From the NCBI RefSeq assembly GCF_000786695.1, contig NZ_CP009962.1, positions 4,650,001 through 4,714,000 on the forward strand: DNA of 64,000 nt. The letters are read 5' to 3'. Made by a program: the position numbers and the translations under genes. The number at the start of each line of letters is the position of its first letter. Within the stretch, counting starts at the first letter, position 1. Shown in pieces: positions 36,006 through 44,892 of the stretch. This DNA is from Collimonas arenae. Lineage in GTDB: Bacteria > Pseudomonadota > Gammaproteobacteria > Burkholderiales > Burkholderiaceae_D. Below the pieces are notes generated by a model. It was given only the letters and a program-made list of their open reading frames with translations. It was not told the origin of the DNA and ran no database searches.

Positions 36006-38696
36006 ATGTGTACTACCCGTCGTTTCACACTAGCCGCTCTCGCCCTCAGCATTTCGTCATTCAACGCCGCAGCGGCGACCCCGGATGACGTAGCGCCGCT
36101 GGGAAAACTGCCACGCTGGGCCCAGCCCCTGGCGTACCATCTGGATTTCCGCGTCGATCCACAGCAGTCTGCCTACACCGGCAGCGCCGCCATCGATATC
36201 GAACTCAAGCAAGCCGCCGACCACCTGTGGCTGCATGGCCAGGACCTGAAGGTCAGCAAAGTCACCCTCAGCGACAGCGCAAAAAAAATCCACGCGGCAC
36301 AGTACAAGGTTGCGGCGCAAAAGGAAGGCGTGGCAACTGTCGAGTTTGGCAAGACCTTGCCAGCCGGCCGCTATCGCATGACGCTGGAATACAGCGCGCC
36401 GTTCAATGAACAGCTGGAAGGTGTGTACAAGGTCAGCAACCAGGGCGTGCCTTATGTGATTACACAGATGGAAGCGATCAGCGCCCGCTACGCTTTCCCG
36501 GGTTTCGACGAACCGTCTTTCAAGACGCCATTCACGCTCAGCCTGACTGTGCCGGAAAACCAGGTTGCCGTCGCCAACACACAGCAGATCTCCGAACAGA
36601 AACTGGACAACGGCTGGCACAAGCTCAGCTTTGCCGCCACCAAACCGCTGCCGACCTATCTAGTGGCATTCGCGGTCGGCCCATGGGATGTAGTCGATGG
36701 CCCGCAAATTCCGGCGACCCAATGGCGCGCGCAAGCGACGCCGCTGCGCGGCATAGCGCCGCATGGCGAAGGTCCACGCATCAAACCGGCGCTGGCGCAG
36801 ACCCCGGCCATCATCACGGCGCTGGAAGATTACTTCGGCTTCGGCTATCCCTTCGACAAGGTGGATTTGCTGGCAGCTCCCGACTTTGCCGCCGGCGCCA
36901 TGGAGAATCCCGGACTGGTGACCTTCCGCGATTACCTGATGCTGCTGGATGCGAATTCGCCGGCGCACAATGTACGCAGCTCGTTCAACGTCGCAGCGCA
37001 TGAACTGGCGCACCAATGGTTCGGCGATACCGTCACCATGCCCTGGTGGGATGACCTGTGGCTGAACGAAGCCTTCGCCACCTGGATGCAAGCCAAGATC
37101 ACGCAGCAATTGCATCCGGAATATCGCGCCGACCTGGCATTGATCGGCGGCGCCAACTCTGCCATGCAAAGCGACAGCCTGGTCAGCGTGCGCAAGATCC
37201 GCCAGCCGATCACCGGCAACGGCGACATCGAAACCGCTTTCGACGGCATCACCTATGAAAAAGGCGCTGCGGTGCTGAACATGTTTGAACGCTACCTGGG
37301 TGCGGATACGTTCCGCCAAGGCGTGCGCGCCTACGTCAAGCAGCATCAGTTTTCCAGCGCCACCGCGGATGACCTGGTGGCGGCGCTGGCCAAAGCGTCA
37401 GGCAAGGACCAACGCTTTGCCAAAGCCATGCAAAGTTTCCTCGACCAACCCGGCGTGCCGTTAATCGACACGGCCTTGCATTGGGAAAATGGCAAGGCCG
37501 TGCTGCACATGAAACAGCAACGCTACCTGCCGCTGGGCTCTGCCGGCAACGCCAATACCTTGTGGGGCATTCCGGTATGCGTGCGTTATAGCATCGCCAA
37601 CGGCGCTCCCAAAACGCAATGTGATTTGCTGGACCAGGCCCAAGGCACGATGGTGCTGCCGGACGCCACCGCCAGCAGCTGGTACATGCCGAACGCCGAC
37701 GCCGCCGGCTACTACCGTTTCGACATGGCGCATGACGATCTGGCGCGCCTGACCGGCAACTTGGCGCAACTTCCGGACACGGAACAACTCGCCTACGCCG
37801 ACGCCATCAATGCCGGTTTCGGCCACGGTGACCTCGATGCTGCCGCTGTGCTTGCGGCAGCGCCGGTGCTGGCGCAATCGAGTACGCGCGAAGTGGCAAC
37901 GGCGTTGCTGCCTACGCTCAAGTGGCTGTCGAAATACGAAGTCCGCAACGAGGCTCAGCACAATCGCCTGACCGAACTGGCGCGGAAGATGTATCTGCCG
38001 CGCTTGCAGCAACTCGGCTACCAGCGCCGCGTCAACGAAAGCCAGGACGACGCTTTGCTACGCGCAACATTGGCGCAATTCCTGGCGCTTGACGTGAAGT
38101 TGCCGGAAGTACGCCAGGCGTTGCTGTTGCAAGGCGACAAAGCCTTAGAAAAAAACGCCAATGGCCAGCTCGACCTGGTTGCCGCCAATCCTGACCTGCT
38201 GCGCGCGGTGCTGTCTGTCACTGCCCAGGAACAAGGGACGCCTGCAATCGACGTGCTGATCAAGGCGCTCGGCAACACCAATGAGCCGGCGCAGCGCATG
38301 GCGATCCTGAGCGGCCTCGGTGCGGTCACTGCATCTGCCGGCGCTGAGCGCGCACGCAACCTGGCGCTGGACCCGCGCGTCAAAGTCGGTGAAATGAGCA
38401 CCGTGTTGCGCGCCAGCAGAGAAGATGGCGAAGGCCGCGAAGCCATGTGGAAGTGGTTTAAGCTCAATCATGAACAAGTGATCAAGCGCAGCGGCGAAGC
38501 GTCTGGCGGACGCCTGCCGGATCTGATCGCCGGCGACAGCTGCTCGCAGAGTGAAGCCGAACGACTCGGCGCGTTCTTCCAGCCGCTGCTGGGACAATTG
38601 CCCGGCGCTGAGCGAGGTCTGGCGCAAACCCGTGAAAAGACCTTGCTATGCACGGCGTTGCGCGAGAAACAAGATCCGGCGGCGATTCTGCGCTAA
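36006..38696 (+). CDS. Secreted M1-family zinc aminopeptidase
   Basis: The 896-residue enzyme removes N-terminal residues from peptides. A signal peptide (about 1-24, ending NAAA) sends it to the periplasm or outside. The M1 catalytic domain shows the substrate-binding GAMENPGLVTF near residue 297, the zinc motif HELAHQWFGD near 331 and the third ligand in LNEAFATW about 20 residues later. A C-terminal helical ERAP1-like domain fills about 520-890. A strong GGGAGG site lies upstream; GTG at 36003 immediately precedes the chosen ATG. The next gene also encodes a secreted metallopeptidase, suggesting joint use of extracellular peptides. Confidence 0.94.
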   Translation: MCTTRRFTLAALALSISSFNAAAATPDDVAPLGKLPRWAQPLAYHLDFRVDPQQSAYTGSAAIDIELKQAADHLWLHGQDLKVSKVTLSDSAKKIHAAQYKVAAQKEGVATVEFGKTLPAGRYRMTLEYSAPFNEQLEGVYKVSNQGVPYVITQMEAISARYAFPGFDEPSFKTPFTLSLTVPENQVAVANTQQISEQKLDNGWHKLSFAATKPLPTYLVAFAVGPWDVVDGPQIPATQWRAQATPLRGIAPHGEGPRIKPALAQTPAIITALEDYFGFGYPFDKVDLLAAPDFAAGAMENPGLVTFRDYLMLLDANSPAHNVRSSFNVAAHELAHQWFGDTVTMPWWDDLWLNEAFATWMQAKITQQLHPEYRADLALIGGANSAMQSDSLVSVRKIRQPITGNGDIETAFDGITYEKGAAVLNMFERYLGADTFRQGVRAYVKQHQFSSATADDLVAALAKASGKDQRFAKAMQSFLDQPGVPLIDTALHWENGKAVLHMKQQRYLPLGSAGNANTLWGIPVCVRYSIANGAPKTQCDLLDQAQGTMVLPDATASSWYMPNADAAGYYRFDMAHDDLARLTGNLAQLPDTEQLAYADAINAGFGHGDLDAAAVLAAAPVLAQSSTREVATALLPTLKWLSKYEVRNEAQHNRLTELARKMYLPRLQQLGYQRRVNESQDDALLRATLAQFLALDVKLPEVRQALLLQGDKALEKNANGQLDLVAANPDLLRAVLSVTAQEQGTPAIDVLIKALGNTNEPAQRMAILSGLGAVTASAGAERARNLALDPRVKVGEMSTVLRASREDGEGREAMWKWFKLNHEQVIKRSGEASGGRLPDLIAGDSCSQSEAERLGAFFQPLLGQLPGAERGLAQTREKTLLCTALREKQDPAAILR

Positions 38697-38802
38697 AGTA
38701 TCAACCAGAAAATAACTGTGACCAGCAATAACTTTTATAGCTTTTTTAGAATGCCTTACAAGGCTGTTTTTTCCGATGACTTCTCATAAGGATTATTAAC
38801 TC

Positions 38803-40884
38803 GTGAAACGCTCTCTCATCTGTGCAGCTGTACTGACACTGGTTGCAGGCACCACCTGCTCCACCGCCAGTTTTGCTCAAACATCCCGCGCTGCGGTCGC
38901 TGCCGTCACTACCGCGGCTGCCCCCTTGGCTAGTGGTATCGACATGGCCAATGCCGACCTGGCGGTGCGCCCGCAGGACGACTTTTACAACTATGTGAAT
39001 GGCGCCTGGCTCAAGAAAACCGAGATCCCGGCCGACAAATCGTCGTGGGGCGCCTTCTACGAATTGCGTGAAAATTCGTTGAACCAGCTGCACACCATCG
39101 TCGACGCCGTCAGCATGGAAAAAGATCTCAAGGCCGGCACCAACAAGCAGAAAATCGCCGACCTGTACGCCAGCTACATGGATGAACCGGCGCTGGAAAA
39201 ACTCGGCATCAAGCCGCTTGAGGCAGAATTCGCCCGGGTCGACGCCTTGAAAGACAAGAAGCAGATTCCAGGCCTGATCGCCCATCTGAACAGCATCGGC
39301 GTCAGTGCACCGTACGACATGGGCATCCACCAGGACGCCAAGGATTCGAGCAAGGTCATCGCCGACCTCGGCCAGAGCGGCCTCGGCTTGCCTGACCGCG
39401 ACTACTACCTGAAGGCCGACGACGCCAAGCTGAAAGACACGCTGGCCAAGTATCGCGCCCATGTGGAAAGCATGCTGGCCATGTCCGGCGACAAGGCCGC
39501 CAAGAAGAACGCCGCCAGCATCGTCGCCCTGGAAACCGAACTGGCCAAGGTGCAATGGACCAAGGTCGAGAACCGCGATCCTGTGAAGACCTACAACCGC
39601 GTCGAACTGGACCAGCTGCATACGCTGGCGCCGCATTTCAACTGGGATGGCTACCTGGACAACGCGGGCCTGAAAGATAAGGTTACCTATCTCGTCGTCA
39701 GCCAGCCTAGCTACATCAAGGGTCTGGATAAGATCCTGCAAGATACCCCGCTGCCAGTCTGGAAAGCGTATTTCAAATGGCATGTGCTGAGCAGCTACGC
39801 GTCCGACCTGTCCAAGCAATATGTCGACCAGAATTTCGCATTCAAGGGCACCGTGTTGCGCGGCGTACCGGAAAACGAGCCACGCTGGAAGCGCGGCATC
39901 ATGGTGACCGAAGGCAGCATTGGCGAAGGCTTGGGCCAGCTCTATGTCGAGCAATTCTTCCCGCCTGAGAACAAGGCGCGCATGGAAAAACTGGTGGGCA
40001 ACCTGATCGCTGCATACAATCAAAGCATCGACGGCCTCGACTGGATGGGTCCAGCCACCAAGAAGCAGGCGCAAAAGAAATTGTCGACGCTGATGCTGAA
40101 GATCGGCTACCCCGACAAATGGCGCGACTACTCCAGCCTGACCATCAAACGCGATGATCTGGTTGGCAACATCATGCGCGCCAACGAGTTCGAGTACAAA
40201 CGCAATATCGACAAACTCGGCAAGCCGGTTGACCGCACTGAATGGGGCATGACGCCACAGACTGTGAACGCCTACTACAACCCTGAGTTCAACGAAATCG
40301 TGTTCCCGGCTGCGATCCTGCAACCGCCGTTCTTCAACGCCAACGCTGACGATGCAGTCAACTACGGCGGCATCGGCGCCGTGATCGGCCATGAAATCAG
40401 CCACGGCTTTGACGACCAAGGCAGTCAGTACGACGAAATCGGCAACCTGCGCGACTGGTGGACCAAGGAAGACCACGAGAAATTTGCGGTCAAGACCAAG
40501 GCGCTGGTGGAGCAATACAATGCCTACAGCCCGGTCCCTGGCTACAAGGTCAACGGCGAACTGACGCTGGGTGAAAACATCGCCGACAACTCCGGTCTGG
40601 CGATCGCCTATAAGGCTTATCACCTGTCGCTGGGCGGTAAAACGCCGCCAGTGATCGACGGCCTCACCGGCGACCAGCGCCTGTATCTGGGCTGGGGCCA
40701 GGTATGGCGCGGCAAAGTACGCGATGCGCAGGCTATCGTGTACGTCAAAACCGACCCGCACTCGCCGCCACGTTTCCGTGGCAACGGCACGCTGGGCAAT
40801 CAGCCTGGCTTCTACAGTGCGTTTGACGTCAAACCTGGCGACAAGATGTACCTGCCGCCAGAGCAACGCGTGATCATGTGGTAA
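38803..40884 (+). CDS. M13-family secreted zinc endopeptidase (PepO/neprilysin-like)
   Basis: The 693-residue precursor has a signal peptide (about 1-25, ending SFA). The N-terminal M13 domain opens with RPQDDFYNYVNGAWLKK. The C-terminal catalytic domain has the NAYYNPEFNEIVFPAAILQPPF lead-in (its first 12 residues are the conserved NAYY box), zinc motif VIGHEISHGFDDQG near 529, and the third ligand in GENIADNSGLAIAY near 590. The C-terminal Cys-Xaa-Xaa-Trp of animal neprilysins is replaced by PPEQRVIMW. It probably degrades small peptides outside the cytoplasm. It follows the M1 gene by 106 bp with its own GGA-type ribosome site. Confidence 0.94.
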   Translation: MKRSLICAAVLTLVAGTTCSTASFAQTSRAAVAAVTTAAAPLASGIDMANADLAVRPQDDFYNYVNGAWLKKTEIPADKSSWGAFYELRENSLNQLHTIVDAVSMEKDLKAGTNKQKIADLYASYMDEPALEKLGIKPLEAEFARVDALKDKKQIPGLIAHLNSIGVSAPYDMGIHQDAKDSSKVIADLGQSGLGLPDRDYYLKADDAKLKDTLAKYRAHVESMLAMSGDKAAKKNAASIVALETELAKVQWTKVENRDPVKTYNRVELDQLHTLAPHFNWDGYLDNAGLKDKVTYLVVSQPSYIKGLDKILQDTPLPVWKAYFKWHVLSSYASDLSKQYVDQNFAFKGTVLRGVPENEPRWKRGIMVTEGSIGEGLGQLYVEQFFPPENKARMEKLVGNLIAAYNQSIDGLDWMGPATKKQAQKKLSTLMLKIGYPDKWRDYSSLTIKRDDLVGNIMRANEFEYKRNIDKLGKPVDRTEWGMTPQTVNAYYNPEFNEIVFPAAILQPPFFNANADDAVNYGGIGAVIGHEISHGFDDQGSQYDEIGNLRDWWTKEDHEKFAVKTKALVEQYNAYSPVPGYKVNGELTLGENIADNSGLAIAYKAYHLSLGGKTPPVIDGLTGDQRLYLGWGQVWRGKVRDAQAIVYVKTDPHSPPRFRGNGTLGNQPGFYSAFDVKPGDKMYLPPEQRVIMW

Positions 40885-40911
40885 ACATGGCGTAGTCGTT
40901 GTTGCCATCGC

Positions 40912-40946
40912 AAAAAAGCCACCGGCGATACCGGTGGCTTTTTTTT
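40912..40946. terminator. Bidirectional terminator between convergent M13 and phosphatase genes
   Basis: Stem AAAAAAGCCACCGG / CCGGTGGCTTTTTT around CGATA; A-run and T-run on either side serve both converging genes. Confidence 0.92.
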
Positions 40947-40982
40947 GCCTGGACGGCAAACATCATTTCTTCATTTCTCTCA

Positions 40983-41747
40983 CTAGACAAGATAGTTGCC
41001 CCGGATCGTCTCCACGTCGACATCCAGCACCTGCCGCAGATAATGCGCCATGCCGCCAAATTGTTCATCGATGACTTCCAGCGATGCTTCGATATAGGCC
41101 GCCTCTACGCTCAGCAAAGGGGCGATGATTTCCGGCGACAGGTCGGCCTTGAAAATCTGCGCCAATATCTTCGCATTCGCGCCAGCGTTGTAACGGTTCG
41201 ACTCGAGGTAATTGGCGATAATGGCCGGCCGCGCAACGCCCAGCGCCGACAACAGCAATGCACTGGCGAAACCGGTGCGATCCTTGCCGGCAGTGCAATG
41301 GTAGAGCATGGTTTTATTCTGCTCGGCCAACCGCAGGAAACCGCCAAACTGGGATTGGTAATCAACCGGGAAGGCACGATAAAAATCGAGCATGAATTGC
41401 CGGCTATGCGCCGGACTGCCATTTTTAAGCAAAGGCAGCAACGCCTCTTGCGACAAATTGCCAACCATGACCGGATCCGCGACCCAATTGAACGACGATG
41501 CGAATGTTGCCTCGGCCGCGTGTTTTTCCGCTTCGCTGCGAAAGTCCACAACGACGTCCAGCCGATAGCTCTTGAGCTTGACGATGTCCTCCGCAGACGC
41601 CAGCCCTGGATTGGCGCCGCGCAACAACCTGCCAGCCTGGATCTTGCGGCCGCCGGCGGCCACGTAGCCGCCCAGATCCCGCGTATTCTGGATGGCGTCG
41701 AAGCTGATCGCACCGTGTTCCGGCGCCTGCGGCGTTACATAAGTCAT
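40983..41747 (-). CDS. Tyrosine-type protein phosphatase (Y_phosphatase3)
   Basis: The 254-residue enzyme carries the signature HCTAGKDRTGFASALLL near residue 140, the Cys-x5-Arg P-loop with the extra Lys-Asp typical of bacterial atypical phosphatases of the MptpB/LipA class, which also act on phosphoinositides. The N-terminal NTRDLGGYVAAGGRKIQAGRLLR block is diagnostic for this family. No signal peptide is evident. AAGGAG precedes the ATG. An upstream small ORF ends in the overlapping ATGA, which suggests coupling if it is real. Confidence 0.9.
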   Translation of the reverse strand: MTYVTPQAPEHGAISFDAIQNTRDLGGYVAAGGRKIQAGRLLRGANPGLASAEDIVKLKSYRLDVVVDFRSEAEKHAAEATFASSFNWVADPVMVGNLSQEALLPLLKNGSPAHSRQFMLDFYRAFPVDYQSQFGGFLRLAEQNKTMLYHCTAGKDRTGFASALLLSALGVARPAIIANYLESNRYNAGANAKILAQIFKADLSPEIIAPLLSVEAAYIEASLEVIDEQFGGMAHYLRQVLDVDVETIRGNYLV

Positions 41748-41917
41748 TTCTGCTCCTTGTTCGGTTTGCTATTGCTTGTCGGCACCGGATCACCTGTGCC
41801 GTCTCGGTAGCCTGAGTCCCAGCGCTGGTTTTTGGAGAAGGCGTCACCATACAACGGGTTGCAACCTTTGACCAGCCGCAGCGCCATATCATCTGATAAA
41901 GCACCAACTACCGCCAA
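41744..41917 (-). CDS. Possible small protein coupled to the phosphatase gene
   Basis: A 57-codon reading frame starts at TTG after AAGGGAG and ends in ATGA overlapping the phosphatase start. It contains GCNPLYGDAFSKNQRWDSGY and a polar tail ending SNSKPNKEQK. I recognise no family. The ribosome site at its start and the stop/start overlap support translation; the TTG start and absence of a known family argue against. It may be only a leader ORF. Confidence 0.3.
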   Translation of the reverse strand: MAVVGALSDDMALRLVKGCNPLYGDAFSKNQRWDSGYRDGTGDPVPTSNSKPNKEQK

Positions 41918-41930
41918 AATCTCCCTTCTT

Positions 41931-41959
41931 TTGTTTGTTTCGAGCAATTTATCTATAAT
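41931..41959 (+). promoter_or_regulatory. Sigma-70 promoter of the LivJ-type gene
   Basis: TTGTTT (41931-41936), a 17-base spacer and perfect TATAAT (41954-41959), about 78 bp before the ATG. This is the best promoter in the window. On the other strand, TTGCAC and TAAATT in the same stretch could drive the phosphatase unit. Confidence 0.7.
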
Positions 41960-42036
41960 ATGTGTTGGTGCAAAGCAGCATCGCCCAGATACCGCGTCTC
42001 CACGCACCGCTTGATCAACATCAGAAAGCAGTTTCC

Positions 42037-43191
42037 ATGGTTCTCCAACGTCGTCTTGTATCTTTCGTCCTGCCACTGATAATTGGCGTCCTCAGCCCCC
42101 TATCCAGCAGTTTTGCCGAATCCGGCGTCACCGACCAAAAAATCTTGCTGGGACAATCGGCTGCATTCTCCGGGCCGGCGGCGCAGCTTGGAATCCAGAT
42201 GAATACCGGCGCCAAAGCCTATTTCGATTCAGTCAACGAGCAAGGCGGCGTATTTGGACGGCATATCGAAATCATCAAGGCCGACGATAAATACGAAGCA
42301 GACCTGGCCGCCGCCAACACCAAGCGCCTGATTGAAAAAGACGATGTGTTTGCCTTGTTCGGATATGTCGGTACACCGACCAGCAACGCCGCGCTACCGA
42401 TCGTTACCCAGGCCGGCGTACCGTTCTTCGCCCCGGTGACCGGCGCCCAATCGCTGCGCGAACCGTTTAATCGCCAGGTCTTCAATATCCGCGCCAGCTA
42501 CTTCGACGAAACCGAACACCTGGTGGAAAAACTGGTCAACGTCGGCATCAAGAATATCGCTGTGTTCTATCAGAACGATGCCTATGGCCGCGCGGGACTG
42601 GAGGGCGTGCAACGCGCCTTGAAGAAAATGAACGTGGAACTGGTGGAATCTGCCACAGTGGAACGCAACAGCACCGACGTCGCGCAAGCCGTCGGCAAGA
42701 TCCTGCCGAAACGTCCTGCTGCGGTAATAGAAATCAGCGCCTATGCCTCATCCGCGGCTTATATCAAGGAAATGCGCAAGGCGGGCTACACCGGCCAGTT
42801 CTATAACGTTTCCTTCGTCGGCAGCCAGGCTTTGGCGGATGCGCTGGGCAAGGATGCCGAAGGCGTGGTGATTTCGCAGGTGGTGCCGTTTCCCTGGAGT
42901 TCGTCCAACCCCGTAGTCAGCGAGTATGTGAGGCTGATGGAAAAGGCGGGGGTTAAAGATCCGAATTTTTCCAGCCTGGAAGGTTTCATCGCCGCCAAGG
43001 TATTCGTCGAAGGCTTGAAACGTGCGGGCAAAGACCTGACGCGTGCAAAACTGGTCAAGGCGCTGGAAAGCATCAACAACAAAAACTATAACGGCGGCGG
43101 CTTCGATGTCAATTTCAGCGCGAATAATCACAGCGGCTCGAAATTCGTTGACATGACCATGATCACGAAAGACAAGAAATTCTTGAATTAG
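42037..43191 (+). CDS. Branched-chain amino-acid-type ABC transporter substrate-binding protein
   Basis: The 384-residue periplasmic binding protein of the LivJ/Leu-binding class (type I fold) has a signal peptide ending SSFA near residue 28. The first lobe starts ILLGQSAAFSGPAAQLGIQMNTGA in which GQSAAFSGPA is the family pattern, with LFGYVGTPTSNAALPI, IAVFYQNDAYGRAGLEGV and FSSLEGFIAAKVFVEGL later. No permease or ATPase genes are adjacent, so it is an orphan; such orphans can feed a distant transporter or a sensor. The ATG at 42037 is preferred to an upstream in-frame start because the promoter lies at 41931-41959. Confidence 0.92.
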   Translation: MVLQRRLVSFVLPLIIGVLSPLSSSFAESGVTDQKILLGQSAAFSGPAAQLGIQMNTGAKAYFDSVNEQGGVFGRHIEIIKADDKYEADLAAANTKRLIEKDDVFALFGYVGTPTSNAALPIVTQAGVPFFAPVTGAQSLREPFNRQVFNIRASYFDETEHLVEKLVNVGIKNIAVFYQNDAYGRAGLEGVQRALKKMNVELVESATVERNSTDVAQAVGKILPKRPAAVIEISAYASSAAYIKEMRKAGYTGQFYNVSFVGSQALADALGKDAEGVVISQVVPFPWSSSNPVVSEYVRLMEKAGVKDPNFSSLEGFIAAKVFVEGLKRAGKDLTRAKLVKALESINNKNYNGGGFDVNFSANNHSGSKFVDMTMITKDKKFLN

Positions 43192-43225
43192 GGGCCTAAG
43201 CCAAGGACAAACAGCAATCAACTAT

Positions 43226-43254
43226 AAAAATCCGGCAGCCGCCGGATTTTTTTT
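43226..43254. terminator. Bidirectional terminator between convergent genes
   Basis: Stem AAAATCCGGC / GCCGGATTTT around AGCC, with eight T on the plus side and an A-run on the other. It separates the LivJ-type gene from the dehydrogenase. Confidence 0.92.
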
Positions 43255-43260
43255 GTCTTA

Positions 43261-44193
43261 TCAAACCGGCGTCAGCACAGGCTGCCCGGAAAAATGCCGC
43301 TGGCTGTTTTCCAGGAACAGCCGCACCGTCTCGGCGACGGACTCCGGCGACCATCCTGCCACATGCGGCGTCAGCACCGCATTCGGCAAGTCCAGCAGCT
43401 CTGTCGGCGGCAAAGGCTCGCTTTCATATACATCGAGACCGGCGCCGGCAACCCGGCCCTCACGTAATGCATGGGCCAATGCGGCGGTATCGATCACGCT
43501 GCCGCGCGCGATATTGACGATAAACCCCTCCGGCCCCAATGCATCGAGCACCGGTGCATTGACCATATGCCGGGTGCCGGCGCCGCCGGGAGTGGCGATT
43601 ATCAGGAAATCTGCCCAGACGGCCAGTTCAAGCAATGTCGCAAAATACGTGAATGGCACATCATTACGCATCGAACGATTGTGATAGCCGATCGCCATAT
43701 CGAAACCGGCGGCGCGGCGTGCGATCTGCTTGCCGATCGTACCCAGCCCGACAATCCCCAGCCGCTTACCGGAGACGCTTGGTGGCAAAGGCAGCGCATC
43801 GCGCCAAATGCCTTGATGCAGCGCCACGCCCAGTTGCGGAATGCCGCGCACCGTCGCCAGCAACAAGCCCATGGCATGATCGGCGACACAGGCATCGTTG
43901 GTGCCGGCGCCGTTGGAGACCACAATGCCGCGCTCGCGCGCCGCAGCCACATCAATGTTTTCAAAGCCGGCGCCGAGCGCACATATCAATTCCAGTTTTG
44001 GCAAGGCTGCGATTTCCCGCGCCTGCAAACCGATCGAACCGATCGTCAGCACCGCCCGAATGTGTTCGGCGTGGCTAGCGATGGCAGCGCTGCGCTGCTG
44101 GGTCGTAGGGGCATACACAATCTGCCAGTCTTGTGCGATGCGCTGCAGACTTTGTTCGGACAAAGGGTTGAGGATAAGGAGAGTAGAAAGCAT
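43261..44193 (-). CDS. D-isomer-specific 2-hydroxyacid dehydrogenase
   Basis: The 310-residue NAD(P)-dependent reductase of the glyoxylate/hydroxypyruvate type has a catalytic domain with ICALGAGFENIDVAAARERGI and NDACVADHAMGLLLA. A Rossmann motif GIVGLGTIGKQIARR lies near 150, followed by NIARGSVIDTAALAHAL (catalytic Arg), and a C-terminal LDVYESEPLPPTELLDLPNAVLTPHVAGW stretch holds catalytic Glu and His (DVYESEPLP; TPHVAGW). It resembles GhrB-type enzymes; the substrate is inferred. The ATG at 44193 gives the expected MLSTLLILN opening; its ribosome site is weak. Confidence 0.88.
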   Translation of the reverse strand: MLSTLLILNPLSEQSLQRIAQDWQIVYAPTTQQRSAAIASHAEHIRAVLTIGSIGLQAREIAALPKLELICALGAGFENIDVAAARERGIVVSNGAGTNDACVADHAMGLLLATVRGIPQLGVALHQGIWRDALPLPPSVSGKRLGIVGLGTIGKQIARRAAGFDMAIGYHNRSMRNDVPFTYFATLLELAVWADFLIIATPGGAGTRHMVNAPVLDALGPEGFIVNIARGSVIDTAALAHALREGRVAGAGLDVYESEPLPPTELLDLPNAVLTPHVAGWSPESVAETVRLFLENSQRHFSGQPVLTPV

Positions 44194-44892
44194 GGGGAGT
44201 GTCGGTGCAAGGAGTGGGGAAAGCCGGCTGCGCCAACGGCGCAATGCCCATCATGATAGCCGCGAAAGACGAGCCACGCTTAACCTGGCTACGCCGCACA
44301 TATCGCCGGCTGTTGAGCCATCGTCTGATGCTTGTAACAACTTCTAGCCGCCCGTTTTCTGAGAGTGCCTGTTCCCGTAGACCCGCCTGAATCAATGACA
44401 TGTTTACAATCAAACCAAATGTAACAATTAATTTGGCAAGTGCCTCGGCTTCGCTCTTGCTCCGCTGTTCAAAGCCATTCCCCGTCACTCTTTACACCAA
44501 TCAACAACTTGGAAATCTCACCAGTACCAAATGCTCACCGGCACATGTATCGGAAATGCCAGCACCTACGACTCCGGATGAACTCAGGGCACAATATTTA
44601 ACAAAAACTTAACAATAAAAGATAGTCAATAAGATTTTTTATTATAAGATTTACATTACCAGCCTATGTGATGTAAAGTTAAAATAAATTTCCATGTGGA
44701 AATTATTTTAGAAATAACTAATAATAAACTCCGTCAATATCGCTGTTCATGCGTCGCACCATGAGCAATCGGCTTCCCCTTCGGTTTGGGGAACCCGGCC
44801 CGGATCGGCATTGCATCAGGAACAAATGGACCTTGCTTGCGGGATGTATTTCGGCAGGGCCGGCTTTTTAACTCGACCAACGAGTGATTAAA
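44194..44892. promoter_or_regulatory. AT-rich leader region upstream of the exopolysaccharide locus
   Basis: About 690 bp without a convincing gene. The stretch 44590-44730 is strikingly AT-rich. It contains the inverted repeats TTTACAT-n14-ATGTAAA (44650-44677) and AATTTCCATGTGGAAATT (44687-44704). Further on, TTCCCC/GGGGAA (about 44777-44794) and GC-rich segments ending GGCCGGCTTTTTAA (about 44858-44871) could fold in the transcript and act as an attenuator. I could not match a known riboswitch. The functional reading is inference. Confidence 0.45.

Noticed and set aside
38746..40959. 737-codon open frame on the minus strand opposite the M13 peptidase
   Set aside because: Very long but antisense to a clear M13 enzyme with HEISH motif; composition is typical of a GC-rich shadow frame, and it runs through the terminator at 40912-40946.
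44199..44612. Short plus-strand frames between the dehydrogenase and wecB
   Set aside because: No ribosome sites or family features; one overlaps the dehydrogenase 5' end in antisense. I treat the region as a leader.
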